Shown here piece after piece: positions 22,471 to 33,884 of a stretch of 64,000 bases of DNA. The first letter of the stretch is position 1. Each line of letters opens with the position of its first letter. The stretch lies in NCBI GenBank assembly GCA_034440615.1, contig JAOTOM010004960.1, positions 521,501 through 585,500 on the forward strand, written 5' to 3'. A program made the translations under genes and the position numbers. The stretch is from Ashinkailepas kermadecensis (Eukaryota > Arthropoda > Thecostraca > Neolepadidae). A model generated the notes under the pieces. The model ran no database searches. It was not told where the DNA came from and saw only the letters and a list, made by a program, of their open reading frames with translations.

Positions 22471-23370
22471 TGGGCCCATTTTCCTATTTTTGTAATGTGC
22501 ATGCTCTTCACGTGTCATTTTACCTTGGTATGCATGTGGAGGCATCAGGAGATGTTCTTTATACAATTTGTTTCACTTTCGTGAAATGGCCTGATGTCAG
22601 GTCATGACAAAGTGCGCAATGTGGGCTGAGCCCATTTGGATACTGCTACATGTATGGTTTATTTCGAGCTTTCATGACCTAAATAGTGTCAAAGTTGCAT
22701 TGCACCACCTGATGTATTTCATATGCCGATATGAAATGTTTTGAAAACATCGATTGTTCTTGTAAAATCTACATTTTGTGTTCCAAAAGGATCCAAAGCT
22801 AATAATAATACCATTTTCGGGCCTTATTCATCTAGAGCCTCCCGGTGGCACCCCATTCGCTTGCGTGCAACGCTTAGTTTAGAAGTTAGTTAGTTATTTT
22901 AGTTTTACCGCAGCCTTGTAAATCATAGTAAAGGAATTACAAACGACATGATCATTGGTCATACTTGAACAACGGAGAAATCATTTTTTTTTGTAGGTGC
23001 AAGTACCAGAAAATATGAGATAATCCAAGCTTTTCTGAAAGGAAAACTGTGGAGCAAGTTTCAAATCTGGATGGGACGCTTTTCCACAGCTGGGGGTACA
23101 TGTCTGCCCAGAACCGGCTAGCGATGCACCTATGTGCACGGCCAGCTAACGATCACGCCCTACTTACGGATCTTGCCTTACCTCTGTCTCCATTCATCCC
23201 ATTGGAGTGAATTACCAAGTATGCAACGGCAACCAATAAATATGCGAGCATGCTGCCGAAGCTATGAGTGCACAGTTGTCACAGCTGATTGAAACGTGTC
23301 ACCACATTCTGCACGGGGAAAACAACACCTTTTGCAGTGAGCTGGAACAATGTTCTGGGAAACCCTATCA
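22471..23370. other. Unassigned DNA
   Basis: No gene or element recognised. Confidence 0.35.
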
Positions 23371-23377
23371 CGTACCA

Positions 23378-23678
23378 GTATATAAATGCGTGGGCCAATG
23401 CCGTTTTTATTTCACTGTGACTTGCTGTGGTTAATCATATTCGCCTTCTGGCGAGGAGTACGATGGACGCTGCAGTTTTTCTTCAATGTAATTATGCAGA
23501 TGACTTTCTTGCGACGATTTTCAAAGCAGAAAACACCACAGTGCGTGCCAGCTTGCTGCTATCCGGTCCGGCACTAAAGACAAGGTGTCGCTTTAAGTTG
23601 GTTTCCGAGCTGCTTCCGAGACTCGTCGGAAAAGTGGGAAGAGTGGAGAGTCTAATGCAGTTCATATGCGGTTTTTGA
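23378..23678 (+). CDS. Hypothetical ORF behind a TATA-like box
   Basis: TATATAAAT at about 23380 is followed by two in-frame ATGs, at 23427 and 23463, and an ORF ending at 23678 (83 or 71 aa). The protein contains the string CNYADDFLATIF, which superficially resembles an RT active-site box, but no other RT motif is near it. The rest (RCRFKLVSELLPRLVGK) is unremarkable. I do not recognise a family. The spacing of the TATA-like box to the ORF is suggestive of a promoter but could be chance. Confidence 0.2.
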
Positions 23679-24500
23679 ATCACTTCGACTATATGGGAGG
23701 CGTCGAACCAATCAACTCCTCAGCCATCGCTCAGGTGGGAAAAGTGGAACCCTCCTTCAAACTCCTTGGTTCTTTAATGGTAGTGGTAATAATGGTATAT
23801 TGGTCAAAAATGCTTTTATGACGAAAAATGATTGCCGCCTTCTTTTGGACCATGCTAAATTTACTATTCAGAATGTTTGACAAGATAGTGCTACAGAACA
23901 AATCAAGGAAACTAAAGATGGATATTTGCAGGAACAGTTCAGATAACCAGTATTAGGCCATACCGTATCCCGGAATTAGGCCGATGGAAAGTATTCAAAA
24001 CACTACAACACCGAGTGGCCTCTGCTATCCTTGGAAAACAAACTTGATATCCATTACTAAGCCATATCGGCAGGAAAATTTATCTTCAGTGACTGGGATG
24101 GCCGAAGGTGTGTTGTATGATGGCCGTGACAGTCACGACAGGAGATGTGTTCCATGGTGACAGTTCGGAAATGACAGGTAAATGGGCCATACGCCAGAGA
24201 GAAATGCTATGAATGCTCCCAAAATATGAACCAAGGCATATGTCTGTGATATGCACCGACTATCCACCATTCGGCATGTTGAAGTACGATGACTCAGAAA
24301 ATGCATGCACCTATCGCAATTTGCATTTTACGGTCAATTGTACATAGGACAGAACACGAGAGATAATATTATGTGGTATATAGGAAGTGTAGATTGTTTT
24401 TTCGAGCGTCTCATAGAAATGCAGACACCACTTCCCAACTGGCAGGTATGCAAACCAATGCAAAAGAATGCAGACACCACTTCCCATCCCGCCCTCCTCC
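23679..24500. other. Unassigned DNA
   Basis: Nothing recognisable. 24410-24480 holds a short direct repeat, AATGCAGACACCACTTCCCA, at 24419 and 24466. Confidence 0.4.
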
Positions 24501-24840
24501 CACACAGTGGCGGATCCAGGAATTTCCATGTGTGGCGGGTAAAATTTTCCTCTGAGGGCTTCCCTTTGGCTGAAGAGTGGGTGAGGGGAAGATGTACTCA
24601 AGCCTAACTGGAGGGCGCATCTTCCCGGTCAGAGGGGCGGCACCTTTCCATAGGAAGGCACCTTCCCCCAGTCTCACACCCCTTCCCCGGTATCTGCCCC
24701 TGCCCCATCGCCTGCTCAACGCAATTTCCTGTTAGCTTCCCTGATTCAACACCTTCACCACCCATATTTTTTACATTTAATTGTACCCTTGAATTGGCAC
24801 CTTCACCATCCATGCTAAAAGTGGGAATTACTGGGGAATG
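24501..24840. repeat. CAGTGGCGGATCCAGG-type element fragment
   Basis: CACAGTGGCGGATCCAGGAATTT at 24503 is the kind of terminus seen on the hAT-like elements at 33885 and 34617, and G/C runs follow. No right end with a matching inverted repeat or 8-base duplication was found, so it is a fragment. Minus-strand ORFs across it (24411-24719, 24604-24813) are not supported. Confidence 0.4.
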
Positions 24841-27800
24841 CTATGCTATGTTATGCTATTCCACCTAACTAAAATCCCCTTTTGTGTTATTTTGCTCACA
24901 AATTGAAACGTAAGAATTTCCACAGAAAATAAGTGGTCCCATCATGTTAGTTACATTCATAAAAACTGCATTGGAAAGAAAAAAATCAAGAAGTAATAAA
25001 ACACTTAAAGCACAAATTTACCCATTCGCCAATGATGTCATTTGTTTTTGGCTGCCAATAGGACAGTACAAATTAACATGAGGGTTACTGTTCGTTAGCA
25101 GCCACAGTAATCTGCCATTAACTAATGCAGCCTAATCCAATGGGGACTTGATGGCAGAGATGATGAAAACTACTGCCACAAATGGATGCCACTATAATTT
25201 TATGACGGGGTTCAACCCCTAAAAAATATAATTTTGTGGGTTGGATTTCAGAATGCGATGAGATCCCATGAATTATAATTTGGGTAAGTGCAATTCACTC
25301 TTTTTTCTCGTATAATTGGGTGTATTTTTCTTCGAGGGGAGGGGAGAGGAGGCCCCAGAACAGGCTGTGCCTCAACCTACAGATGCTTGATGGTGTAAGA
25401 TCTACTATGGATGTTTGATGGCATAACACCCATGGTAAGTTTCTACAATAAGTGGTAACTTTGTGATTTGAGGTGCTTTGTAGATTTGCTGATTTTTCAA
25501 CATCATGTGAATGAACATATTGTGAAGTGTGACCACTCATTTCTGTCAGAAATGCTTACTTTTCAGGGTATCGCTGTGCTTGAAGGTGTTCACGAGACAA
25601 GTTTTTTTAAACACACTTTGACCTCAATGAAACCAACAAAGGGTTTAGGTTTGGCTTGGTTAAGTTAGGTTAGGTTAGGTTAGGATGGGTTAGTTTTTCA
25701 TTATAACAATTTTGTTTCGCTTTTACAATTTGTCAGAAGATAACTTTTGTCCTAAAAAAACAGGTTAGGTAAGTTTATTTAGGTTCGGTTGGGTTTTTTA
25801 CTTTTTGTGAGAATTTTGTTTTGGCGGATTTTTCCATTTTCCTAAACGATTTTTTCCTTACATGGGAGGTTAGGCTAGGTTAGCTTAGGCTACGTTGCTT
25901 TTCCTTCTTTAACATGATTATTGTGCTATACTACCCAACTCAAAGCCAATCTTTTGGTGTTATTTTACCTGCCAGTTGAAAAGTAAGCATTTGCAGAGGA
26001 AATCATTGGCCACATCATGTTAACAACAATCATACACATTGCATTGTAAAAAGAAATGCCAAAAATTCAAATATAACTGAGAGCACAAATTTGTCCTTTT
26101 CAGGTTGCAAGTACAATATCACCAACAGAATGGCCTTGGGTAGGGTAACATATGGGGCTTTGATTTAGATAATGCGTCATGCAAAATAATGTGAAGCAAA
26201 GGAACATTACATAACATAACATATCTTAACCTCCCTTTAAAGAGAATATATCCCCCTCCCCAAACACAGAAATTGCAAAATTTACAAACAAGTCAATTGT
26301 TCTCAACATTTTCCAACTAAAAAAGCAAAACCTAACCTACCCTAACCTAATCTCACCTAACCCAGCTTGCTTTAAAAAAATCAAGTAAAAAATATTGGAA
26401 GGTTTTTTATTTAAATCTCAAATTTAGCAACTCAAAAACCTGACCTCATGTAGCCTAACCAAGTTGTTTGCTTCATGGAGAAAATGGGTATGAAACTTTT
26501 ATCATGAACACCATAAATGACAATAATACCAACCAAACCAACCCATCCTAGCAATGACAGTTTCTTTAATTTGTAATGCACGCTCCACATTTATCACAGT
26601 TCAGTCTTCCATGGCACAGTGCCAGTCCTGAACAAATGGTGATGTAAAGAGCAGATCCAATGGCTCCATGACTACAGAATTATCAATAAACCAATGAAAT
26701 CCATAAAAAAATAAAAAAGAAAAAAAATATAAAAAAAAAAAAAAGACCCATCTCGATTAAGCCTATTAAATTATCTGGTGGGAACAATTTGTGGTGAGCT
26801 TCGGCAAGTAAATTCTGAGCAGCACAATAAACCGCCCAAAAACCGTTGTCTGAGAAATAAATGTTTTACCCCACGAAAAAGCTGCAACTGGCATTGCCCA
26901 TTCAGCTTTTCAGTGCCCATAGCTGAATAATGATATCATAAAATAACAAATAAGCTTGTTTGTCCCAGAGCAATACCACTTATGCTTTGCAAAGCATGTA
27001 AGGTTTTACGTGTTGTCAAGCTCAGTTATGTTCGTTACTGTAGCTTGAGCGTGTATCAACTGCGGAAGTCATCCAGCGCCCGTAATTTCAGGGATGTATG
27101 CAGCGAGGTTGGCAAGATGCTAACATAATCAGATTTATACCATGGATGTGGAAAAACATTTGCTGTGAAGACACAACGACCTTGTACAGTCTATAACAGG
27201 CTTTCAGCTTTCAGTTACAGTCTATAACAGGCTTTTCAGATTCTAGATCCAGAGGTTCTCTTGATCCCAGAGAGACCTCTCTTCTTCACTGCAATCTTGC
27301 TGCACGACTGCACCGATCCGCACGCCATCGTATCCCAAACCAAAACGGCCGAATGTTCGCATTTGTTTCGTTAAGCAGCAATAAGGTGCTAATGTTCCCG
27401 ACATTTTTTCACGCTGCATATTTCAACTACCCAATTGCTAACTGTAAGCAGCCATAGAGCTTTCGAACTCCCACCAAAGAACACGAACTGTAACAGTGCT
27501 AGATATAAGCAGTTGTATTATTCTGGACAGCTTGGCATAACACTCATGCCTGCTGGTATCCAGCATCCTCATTCTTGCAGTCTAGCACCTGCAGGCTAGA
27601 ATTAGTCCATTCCAGCCGAATAGTACACATGGTGCTTGTTACTTGCATCCTTAGAGAATAGCGTTGTTTGAAGCAGCCACTTAGCATGCAATTAGCAGGA
27701 AAAGTGCTACTGATGTTTTACAGCGTAGCATAACAGGAACCGGTTAAACTTCCCAGTGAATCGCAGGTTCAGCAGATAATTAATAATTCTCACACAATAG

Positions 27801-28212
27801 ATGGCACAATACCATTGCACAATAGAAGCTTGATTTCATCATAAGTGGTCACCAGCATCACATCTCCTAAATGTCTATGTATAAATATCAAACAAGGCAA
27901 TTGCTCCCAACATTTTTCAACTAAAAGAGCAAAACCTAACTTAACCTAATCTCACCTAGCCTAATTTAGCCCCTGGCCTGCTTTAAAATGAAGTAAAATA
28001 ATTATTGCAATAAAACAAAATTAAACTCAAATTTTCCAACAAGAAATACCTAACGTCATGTAGTGTCCCACATATTCCTTGCATGCATGTCAGATATTAT
28101 GTTTTTCAAGCTAAGGCATATTGGTTATTGTAGCATCAGGGTGCATCAACTGTGTAAGTCATACAGCGCCCGTAATTTCAGGGGTGTATGCGGCGAGGTT
28201 GGCAAGATGCGA
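24841..28212. repeat. Block of CCTAA/TTAGG-bearing interspersed repeats
   Basis: Several copies of one AT-rich repeat family in both orientations. GTGTTATTTT...AAGTAAGnATTTnCA...CATCATGTTA occurs at 24894-24950 and 25958-26022. CAACATTTT(T/C)CAACTAAAA(A/G)AGCAAAACCTAAC occurs at 26304 and 27907. CAGCGCCCGTAATTTCAGGGnTGTATGC occurs at 27074 and 28163. The plus strand at 25664-25690 reads (GTTAG)n with TTAGGTTAGGTTAGGTTAGG, and 26331-26370 and 27935-27965 read CCTAACCTAA, the arthropod telomere motif, interrupted and internal to the repeat. No coding capacity was found. Confidence 0.6.
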
Positions 28213-29150
28213 GGTAGGCAAGGGTCTGGGGTGGGGTGAATGTGAGAGGAGGTCGGATCGGCAATGGGGTGGCGTGGGGATGAGTGGGGTTGGGTGAGGG
28301 TGATGTCGAGGACGGGTGGGTCGTTGAGGAGGGATGTGAGCTGGATACCGGGAGCCGGCTGCTGGTGGGGTGGTAGGATGGGTGGGTGCTGGTGCTGGCC
28401 TGGGTGTGGGTCTAGAAGGTGAGGAACGTGCAGCTGCATAGCTACGTCAAGCGGAGGGTGCAGTTTGTGGGGGAGGGGTTGGAGGTGGAGGAGATAGGGC
28501 TGTTGCGCAGGTGTTGGCATGCGGTGGTGTGTCGCACACTGTGAGCTTCCGTATACCGGCATACCTCCCTCTCGTATGCCAACTTGGGGCAATCGGGTTC
28601 GGTAGAGGGATGCGTCCCATCACAGGTTGCACATATCCATGCACACCGAACCGTAGCGTGGCTCTGGTGACGCTCATGCTCGTTCACCGTGATCGTAGCG
28701 CAAGCAGCGGTGGCAGCGGCACGTAAAGACGTACTTCGGACTGTTGGTCGTGTATGTGTACGTGTGGTGGAAGCTGTAGTGTGGTGAACATCATTACTAA
28801 GATGTGCCTAGGACTTCCTTTCGTTTAACGTGGTCTTCTGTGGCTGTGGCGTCTAGGAGGGCTGTGGTGTTGAGCAGTGTTGCTATGTTGTCGATTGGAA
28901 TCTTATCCAGATCTGGGGCGACAATGTATCCCCGGATGATGTTGAATGTGCGTTGTAGCGTGAACGAACAGTGCCGATTGTTGAATGTGTTTGTGGCCAG
29001 TAGCGTTCGTGTGTCGGTGCTATTCTGTGTGTGTACGATGATGTGGGTGGTGGGCCGAGTGATGGTGAAATTTGGTGTGTTCAGGATGTGGGGTAGTTTT
29101 TTTGGCGAGAATGAAGGAAGACTCTCGTGTGATGGTGTGCTGAGGTTCAT
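28146..29150 (-). pseudogene. LINE ORF1 (gag-like, CCHC) remnant
   Basis: On the minus strand a frame from 29150 to 28797 reads as the N-terminal half of a LINE ORF1 (TFNIIRGYIVAPDLDKIP, then HVKRKEVL). Past a frameshift come YVPLPP and CHRCLRYDHGERA (about 28725-28680), a first zinc knuckle. Another frame then gives CAWICATCDGTHPSTEPDC (about 28645-28590), a second knuckle with C-X2-C-X3-H-X6-C spacing followed by PKLAYEREV. A Pro/His-rich tail continues to 28146. ORF1 proteins of this type coat the LINE RNA. No ORF2 follows: at 28212 the sequence joins the CCTAA repeat. A LINE that keeps its 5' part and lacks its 3' part is unusual and implies a later deletion or insertion. Confidence 0.65.
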
Positions 29151-29854
29151 TGTAGGTACCTACTAGGTAGGCGCCTGGCGCAGGGCGGGCGCCATGCGCC
29201 TGAGTGGGTGTCATAGTGTTAGTGTCCGCCCGCCCCAACGGCAGGGTGTCCTTCCTGACTGAAAAATACCCGCATTCGTTGCAACCTGGACAGATATTTC
29301 GCCATTTGGTCCCTGTCACGGGCGCAATGGTCCAGAGCAGTGGGCTCGTCACCGAGCAGTGAGCAGAGGTTTCCTCCGAGCGTAAAGGTTAGCTGGGAGA
29401 CAGACAGCAGTTGGGGATTTTGAGAGAAGTCGTGGGCGGATTTCATTTCCGAGTCGCAGGAGGGTGTGGGGTAGTCTCGTTGGCTCGTGATGTAGTCTAG
29501 GCGTCACGTTGTGGCGATAACTCCCGTTCAAAATATTGCGGTACGTTTTCGTTATATTTGACTGTGTGAGTAAGTCGGCCCAGGCGGGCGGGCGCATAAC
29601 ACGTAAAACATGAACAATGTTACAACACAGCCTAGGTCCTAATGATTTTGGTCGCATACACCAATGGGACCCATAAATCCCACTATAATTATTACGGCCA
29701 TGTGATAATTTTCTAACAATACGACAACGTAAATATTCGCGGTTTTTAACACACTTTGTTAAACTATATACCTGACCTCCTACGCGGGTTAGTCTAAGGG
29801 GTGTTTTTGAGGGTACCCTTGGTGCATGTTAGCTACAACGGTAATATACTATTT
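29151..29854. other. Possible LINE 5' region and unassigned DNA
   Basis: Minus-strand frames at 29020-29352 (with WRNICPGCNECGYF), 29219-29446 and 29349-29657 overlap and lie immediately upstream of the ORF1 remnant. They may be its 5' untranslated region or another decayed element. No firm gene. Confidence 0.3.
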
Positions 29855-30190
29855 TTATGTGACGATCGCGGCGCTCACTTTCTTGAAATTTCCCATAAAT
29901 AATGTTCTGCCCGGCACTGCGGTTTGACGTGGGCGACCACTACCCACATCGGCCAACACCTTTAGTGCGGCACGCATTTCATCACAGTCCTATTCGTTAC
30001 GTTCACTGATCTGTTCGTTCTGGCGCTCTTCTAAGTATTCGTGAAAGTGAATTACTTTCCTTCGTATGTCCTCGAGTATGGCTGCCGTACCGACCGTATC
30101 GTCAGCCCTGGGCAGATGCCCGGGCGGCAGACACGGCGGCGGTCCATCCGCAGCGGCCATCTGTGGCCCGTCATTCGTCTCGGGTTCCAC
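29855..30190 (-). pseudogene. Hypothetical ORF with one in-frame stop
   Basis: From ATG at 30190 the minus strand is open for 66 codons (METH-led, with GPPPCLPPGHLPRADD, then AAILEDIRRKVIHFHEYLEE) to a TAG at 29990. The same frame then stays open for 44 more codons (CDEMRAALKVLADVGSGRP, then GRTLFMGNFKKVSAAIV) to TAA at 29855-29857. The GC-rich, charged composition continues smoothly across the TAG, so this looks like a real coding sequence disabled by a single nonsense change, or an exon with readthrough. Its head abuts the truncated TTAA element at 30200. I do not recognise the family. Confidence 0.35.
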
Positions 30191-30199
30191 GGCGTCAGG

Positions 30200-30945
30200 A
30201 ATTTTTCAAGTTAGGGGCCGTTAGAATCAAAACAATTTCCTAGCGCCAGACCACAAAAATCGGCGCTGATGCGCTTCCCGTATATTCGCAAAAGGGAAGT
30301 GTTCCTGGCAACACTAGCGACTTGTTTGATGTATATTGATATGCTATATAGCTTTAAGGTCATGTTAGGTCACCGAGGTCAAGTCAGGTCAAGTTCATGA
30401 CAGGTTAATGGAACCAAACTTGATCAACTGGAATGTTGTCATAAATGCACTACTGTTTGTCATTTGTACTGTTTGTCATTGCGTTTCCATACTTTATTCA
30501 TGTACTTCACTCCTTTCTTCACGAAGCCGATTGCGCCGAGCTGCCCGACGGAGCAGTCGGGCGGGTGGCCCGGTTCCGGTAACTGGAACAGGTAACTGAC
30601 CTGATAAAGTGCTGCTATATAGGTGACCTGAGGTCAAATGTTGGGTCTAGCATCTGCATTGCATCATTAGTAATGTCCAAAACATCATTGATGCCCATTT
30701 TGGAGCATTTAAACACAATCACAGCGATCCATAACAATGACAAGCCAAGCCGCGCAAAACAAGAAAATTTTGCAAATGTGACCTCATTTGACCTTGAAGA
30801 TATTGACCTAAAGTCATGAAATTTGCACACAATAGAGTTCACTACCGTACCCATCCACCCCGTGAATTTCGTTCCTCCAGCTTCAATAGGAGCCGAGATC
30901 TTAGTGGGGCGGAAGTTTTCAAAGGCCCTCCAGGGCGCGTGTTAA
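30200..30945 (-). mobile_element. TTAA-flanked small DNA transposon, copy E (truncated)
   Basis: In reverse orientation: starts inside the element at GTTAGGGGCCGTTAGAATC and ends CCAGGGCGCGTGTTAA at 30942-30945, which is the left terminus. The right terminus is missing. The half-site cluster (AAGGTCATGTTAGGTCACCGAGGTCAAGTCAGGTCA, 30356-30391), the TCGGGCGGG hairpin region and the GATCTCGGCTCC block reversed are all present. A 91-aa and a 79-aa ORF across it are artefacts. Confidence 0.85.
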
Positions 30946-31640
30946 GCCCGGAAGGTTGCACTTCGCAAGGATGGACCCAGCAATTATCATTGGGAAGGGG
31001 CGCAGAAGAAAGCGGTGTTCGGAATACAGCACGTGTATCTGCACCTGTTAAAACAAGTGAAGTATGTGCTGAATTTAGAACACGAACTTAAGCATTTTAA
31101 GACCGCATGGCTACACTTAGCAAGGGTAGATCCAGTAATTATCATTGATGAGGGGTGCAGAAACAAGCGGTGTTCGGAATCCAGCACGTGTATCTGCACC
31201 TGTTAAAAACAAATGAAGTGTGTGCTGAATTCCGAACACGTACCTAAGCATTTTGAGATCGCATGGTTACACTTGACAAGGGTGCAGTAATTAGCATCGG
31301 GAAGGGGCGCAGAAGAAAAATGCACCCCTTTGGGTTGGAAAGGTGCCCCTTCAGTAAACTTCAGTGTACCCCTTCCCACTTAGCGAATGCTTCCTCCGAA
31401 GGCGCCCCTCCGAGGAAATGCGCCCCTTCCCCAATGATAGTTACATGATCTGCACTTCCCAAGTGCAACCCTGAGGGCTTAAAATGCTTATTAAGCCCGT
31501 GTTCGCAATTCAACACACACTTTAACAGGCGCAGGTACACGTGCCGTATTCCGAACACCGCTGTTCGGTTCGGGAAAACACGGAAAATCGCCTGTGTTGT
31601 TTGCCGAATACATTTATATCCCAATGAAGACACCGCTTAA
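30946..31640. repeat. About 160-bp tandem repeat with an inverted copy
   Basis: AATTATCATTG(G/A)(G/T)...AAGCGGTGTTCGGAAT(A/C)CAGCACGTGTATCTGCACCTGTTAAAA occurs at 30978-31053 and 31137-31207, about 160 bases apart. A third partial unit starts near 31270 (GGGAAGGGGCGCAGAAGAAAA). 31425-31570 carries the same material reversed (CCCCTTCCCCAATGATAGTTACATGATC ... CGTATTCCGAACACCGCTG). The direct units and the inverted unit could fold on each other. Confidence 0.75.
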
Positions 31641-32194
31641 GACGGTGTTTAATACATTTGAGCCCAATAAAACAGGATTGCACAAAATCGCAAGGCTTTA
31701 CTCTAGCTGTCGTTGCACAAGTTATTAGGAGGCGCTAAAGGCGTAACATTTTAACCATTCGAAATTGCCGCCCTAACAGTTGACCAGATATATGGTGCAA
31801 AGAAGTAAGATAAGCAACTGTAGACAATTTTTAAAAGAATATCATGTCATGCAACTAGACTTACCATTGTTCTCCATAATTATCTGCACACGTCGGACTG
31901 CAGTCACTGTGAAGCTATAGCTGGGTAACTCCGGACAGATTGCACAGCAATGGCGGCCGGACGCCGTTGGAAGAAAAGGGACGATGAGTCCAGCATCTAT
32001 TCTCATGTAGCCGCAACTTGATACAACTTGAGACCTGCATTACTTCTCACGATGTATCGATATAATTACGCATGAATATTGAGAAACTTACTTGATCCAT
32101 GCCATAAATCCGTTAAATATTGGTTCTCGGTGCCTAAAAACTGCACTCATTTAAGACATTGAGTCCGATAACTGTCCTTTCGTTAGCAACATAA
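31641..32194. other. Unassigned DNA
   Basis: No recognisable gene or element end. Confidence 0.35.
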
Positions 32195-32915
32195 CAACCA
32201 GCGGCGTCGATTTGTATCCTTTTGTGGGGGCCATGGCCCCACCAATGTTGATCTTGCCCCCCCCCCCAATGTTGATTTGGGCCACCCCAATAACCCATGC
32301 TCTTTTTATGCTGATAAAAGTTCAAGGAAAAAATAACAAAAAAACACCATGGCCATGGTACATAGAAAATGCAGTTGATGCTAGCCAGCACATTTTGTAC
32401 TGAAAAGAAACAGATTTGGATTAGATAGTGGGCTGACTCTCCACCTTTTGCTACAAAATTCCAAAGTGAGTGCAAAAAAACAACAAAATAGTTGGATTTC
32501 CCTCCCCTGTGGAAGGACAACTTACATCATAAAATGTTGCAAATAGTTGATGGTAATCAGGGGCGTCGAGTTGTATCCTTTTGTGGGGGCCATGCCCACC
32601 AATGTTGATCTTGGCCCCCTCAATGTTGATTTCCCCCCCCAATAACCTATGCTATTTTTATGCTGAGAAGAAAGTTAAAGGAGAAAAAATGAAAAACACC
32701 ATGCTACTTACAAAACTTAGTTGATGCCAATGAGCACATTTTGTACTGAAATGAAACATATTTGGATTGGATAGTGGATTGACTCTCCACCTTTTGCTGC
32801 TAAATTGAAAATATGGTGGAAAAACAAAGGAGTTGGATTTCCCTCCACTTTGCAAGCACAATTTACATCATAAAATGTCGAGATTATCTGACGATGATGC
32901 ATTGTAAACCATATT
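32195..32915 (+). repeat. 359-bp tandem duplication of a poly-C repeat
   Basis: GGCGTCGATTTGTATCCTTTTGTGGGGGCCATG at about 32203 recurs at about 32562 as GGCGTCGAGTTGTATCC..., a 359-base period. The two units stay parallel through CACATTTTGTACTGAAA(A/T)GAAACA, TTGGAT(T/T)...GACTCTCCACCTTTTGCT and CATCATAAAATGT. A related single copy lies in reverse near 12615-12715. The minus-strand ORFs of 128 and 114 aa arise from this repeat. Confidence 0.85.
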
Positions 32916-33884
32916 GTCTGAAAAATCTGCAAAGCCACTAGACAACAATTAACAATGTCATAATTATGCTTCCACGCATGGCCAATGGCAAAAGCACATG
33001 CATATGGAGCTTGAACTGGATTCATTCCATTCAATTTCCAGTCATTGTCAAACTTGCACACAATCCAGTCCTGTCAACAACATTCTGTTTTCATTGAGAT
33101 TGTGGATACACAAACTATATTTATTTTCAGCAGTCAACCCATCGCACTATAAGCTTGATATTCACCTAGGTAGTAGGTACCCACCTATATCCCGATGACA
33201 ATTAGCATATATTCAATATTGAAAGGCAGCACCCCAGTCTCGACCTGCACCAAGAGCCACTTGTGAGCCAAATATCTGCCAGCTTATGATACCATGCAAT
33301 GCAAAAGTAATCAAGAAGCTGCATGCACACGGTATTATAATTCCTATTCTTTAAGAAATTAATAGGAAGGTAATTCTTGAAGAAATTTATAAACGAACCT
33401 TGCAAGCAAGGCATATAATGAGGTATATTCATTAGATGATTTGAACGCTTCGAACTGATTGATCGTGACGTCACCAGTTCGATGTAGCCCCATTCCTATG
33501 CTGTACAGGGAGCTGTTGCGATTTCCGAAAAAAAACATATATCGGATTATATTACGCCAATTCGCATGATTCTGGCACTGAAATAGGGATCGCTTCGCTT
33601 TCTTTCACCAATCTATCTACCACTTTTGCTGCAGCCATCGAAACTATCGTGGTATATAGCGTCAAAGTTTTCTTGCACACTGTCCAACCAGAATCACAAA
33701 CTTCGGGGGCGGTTACGCCTAGCCGTGTGGCGCAGAGGTATGGACTCAAACTCGAGATCCGGAGGTGGGGGGGGGGTTTCTATATCTCCAATAACTTTGC
33801 TTTTTGAACCGCATTATTTTGCATTTTTTTTATTAGGTAGCAACCTTACTGCGTGTCATCACGCATATTGAGCACGCTAACTGC
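32916..33884. other. Unassigned DNA
   Basis: No gene recognised. 33722-33770 (GTGTGGCGCAGAGGTATGG...CGAGATCCGGAGG) resembles half of a tRNA but lacks a B box. The last 8 bases, CTAACTGC (33877-33884), are the left target duplication of the next element. Confidence 0.4.

Noticed and set aside
23463..23530. YADD string in a short ORF, considered as a reverse transcriptase
   Set aside because: None of the other RT motifs lie within reach on either side.
25660..25692. (TTAGG)n considered as a true telomere
   Set aside because: Only a few units, embedded in an interspersed repeat and flanked by ordinary DNA on both sides.
33722..33770. tRNA-like A-box region
   Set aside because: No B box, no T arm and no acceptor pairing downstream.
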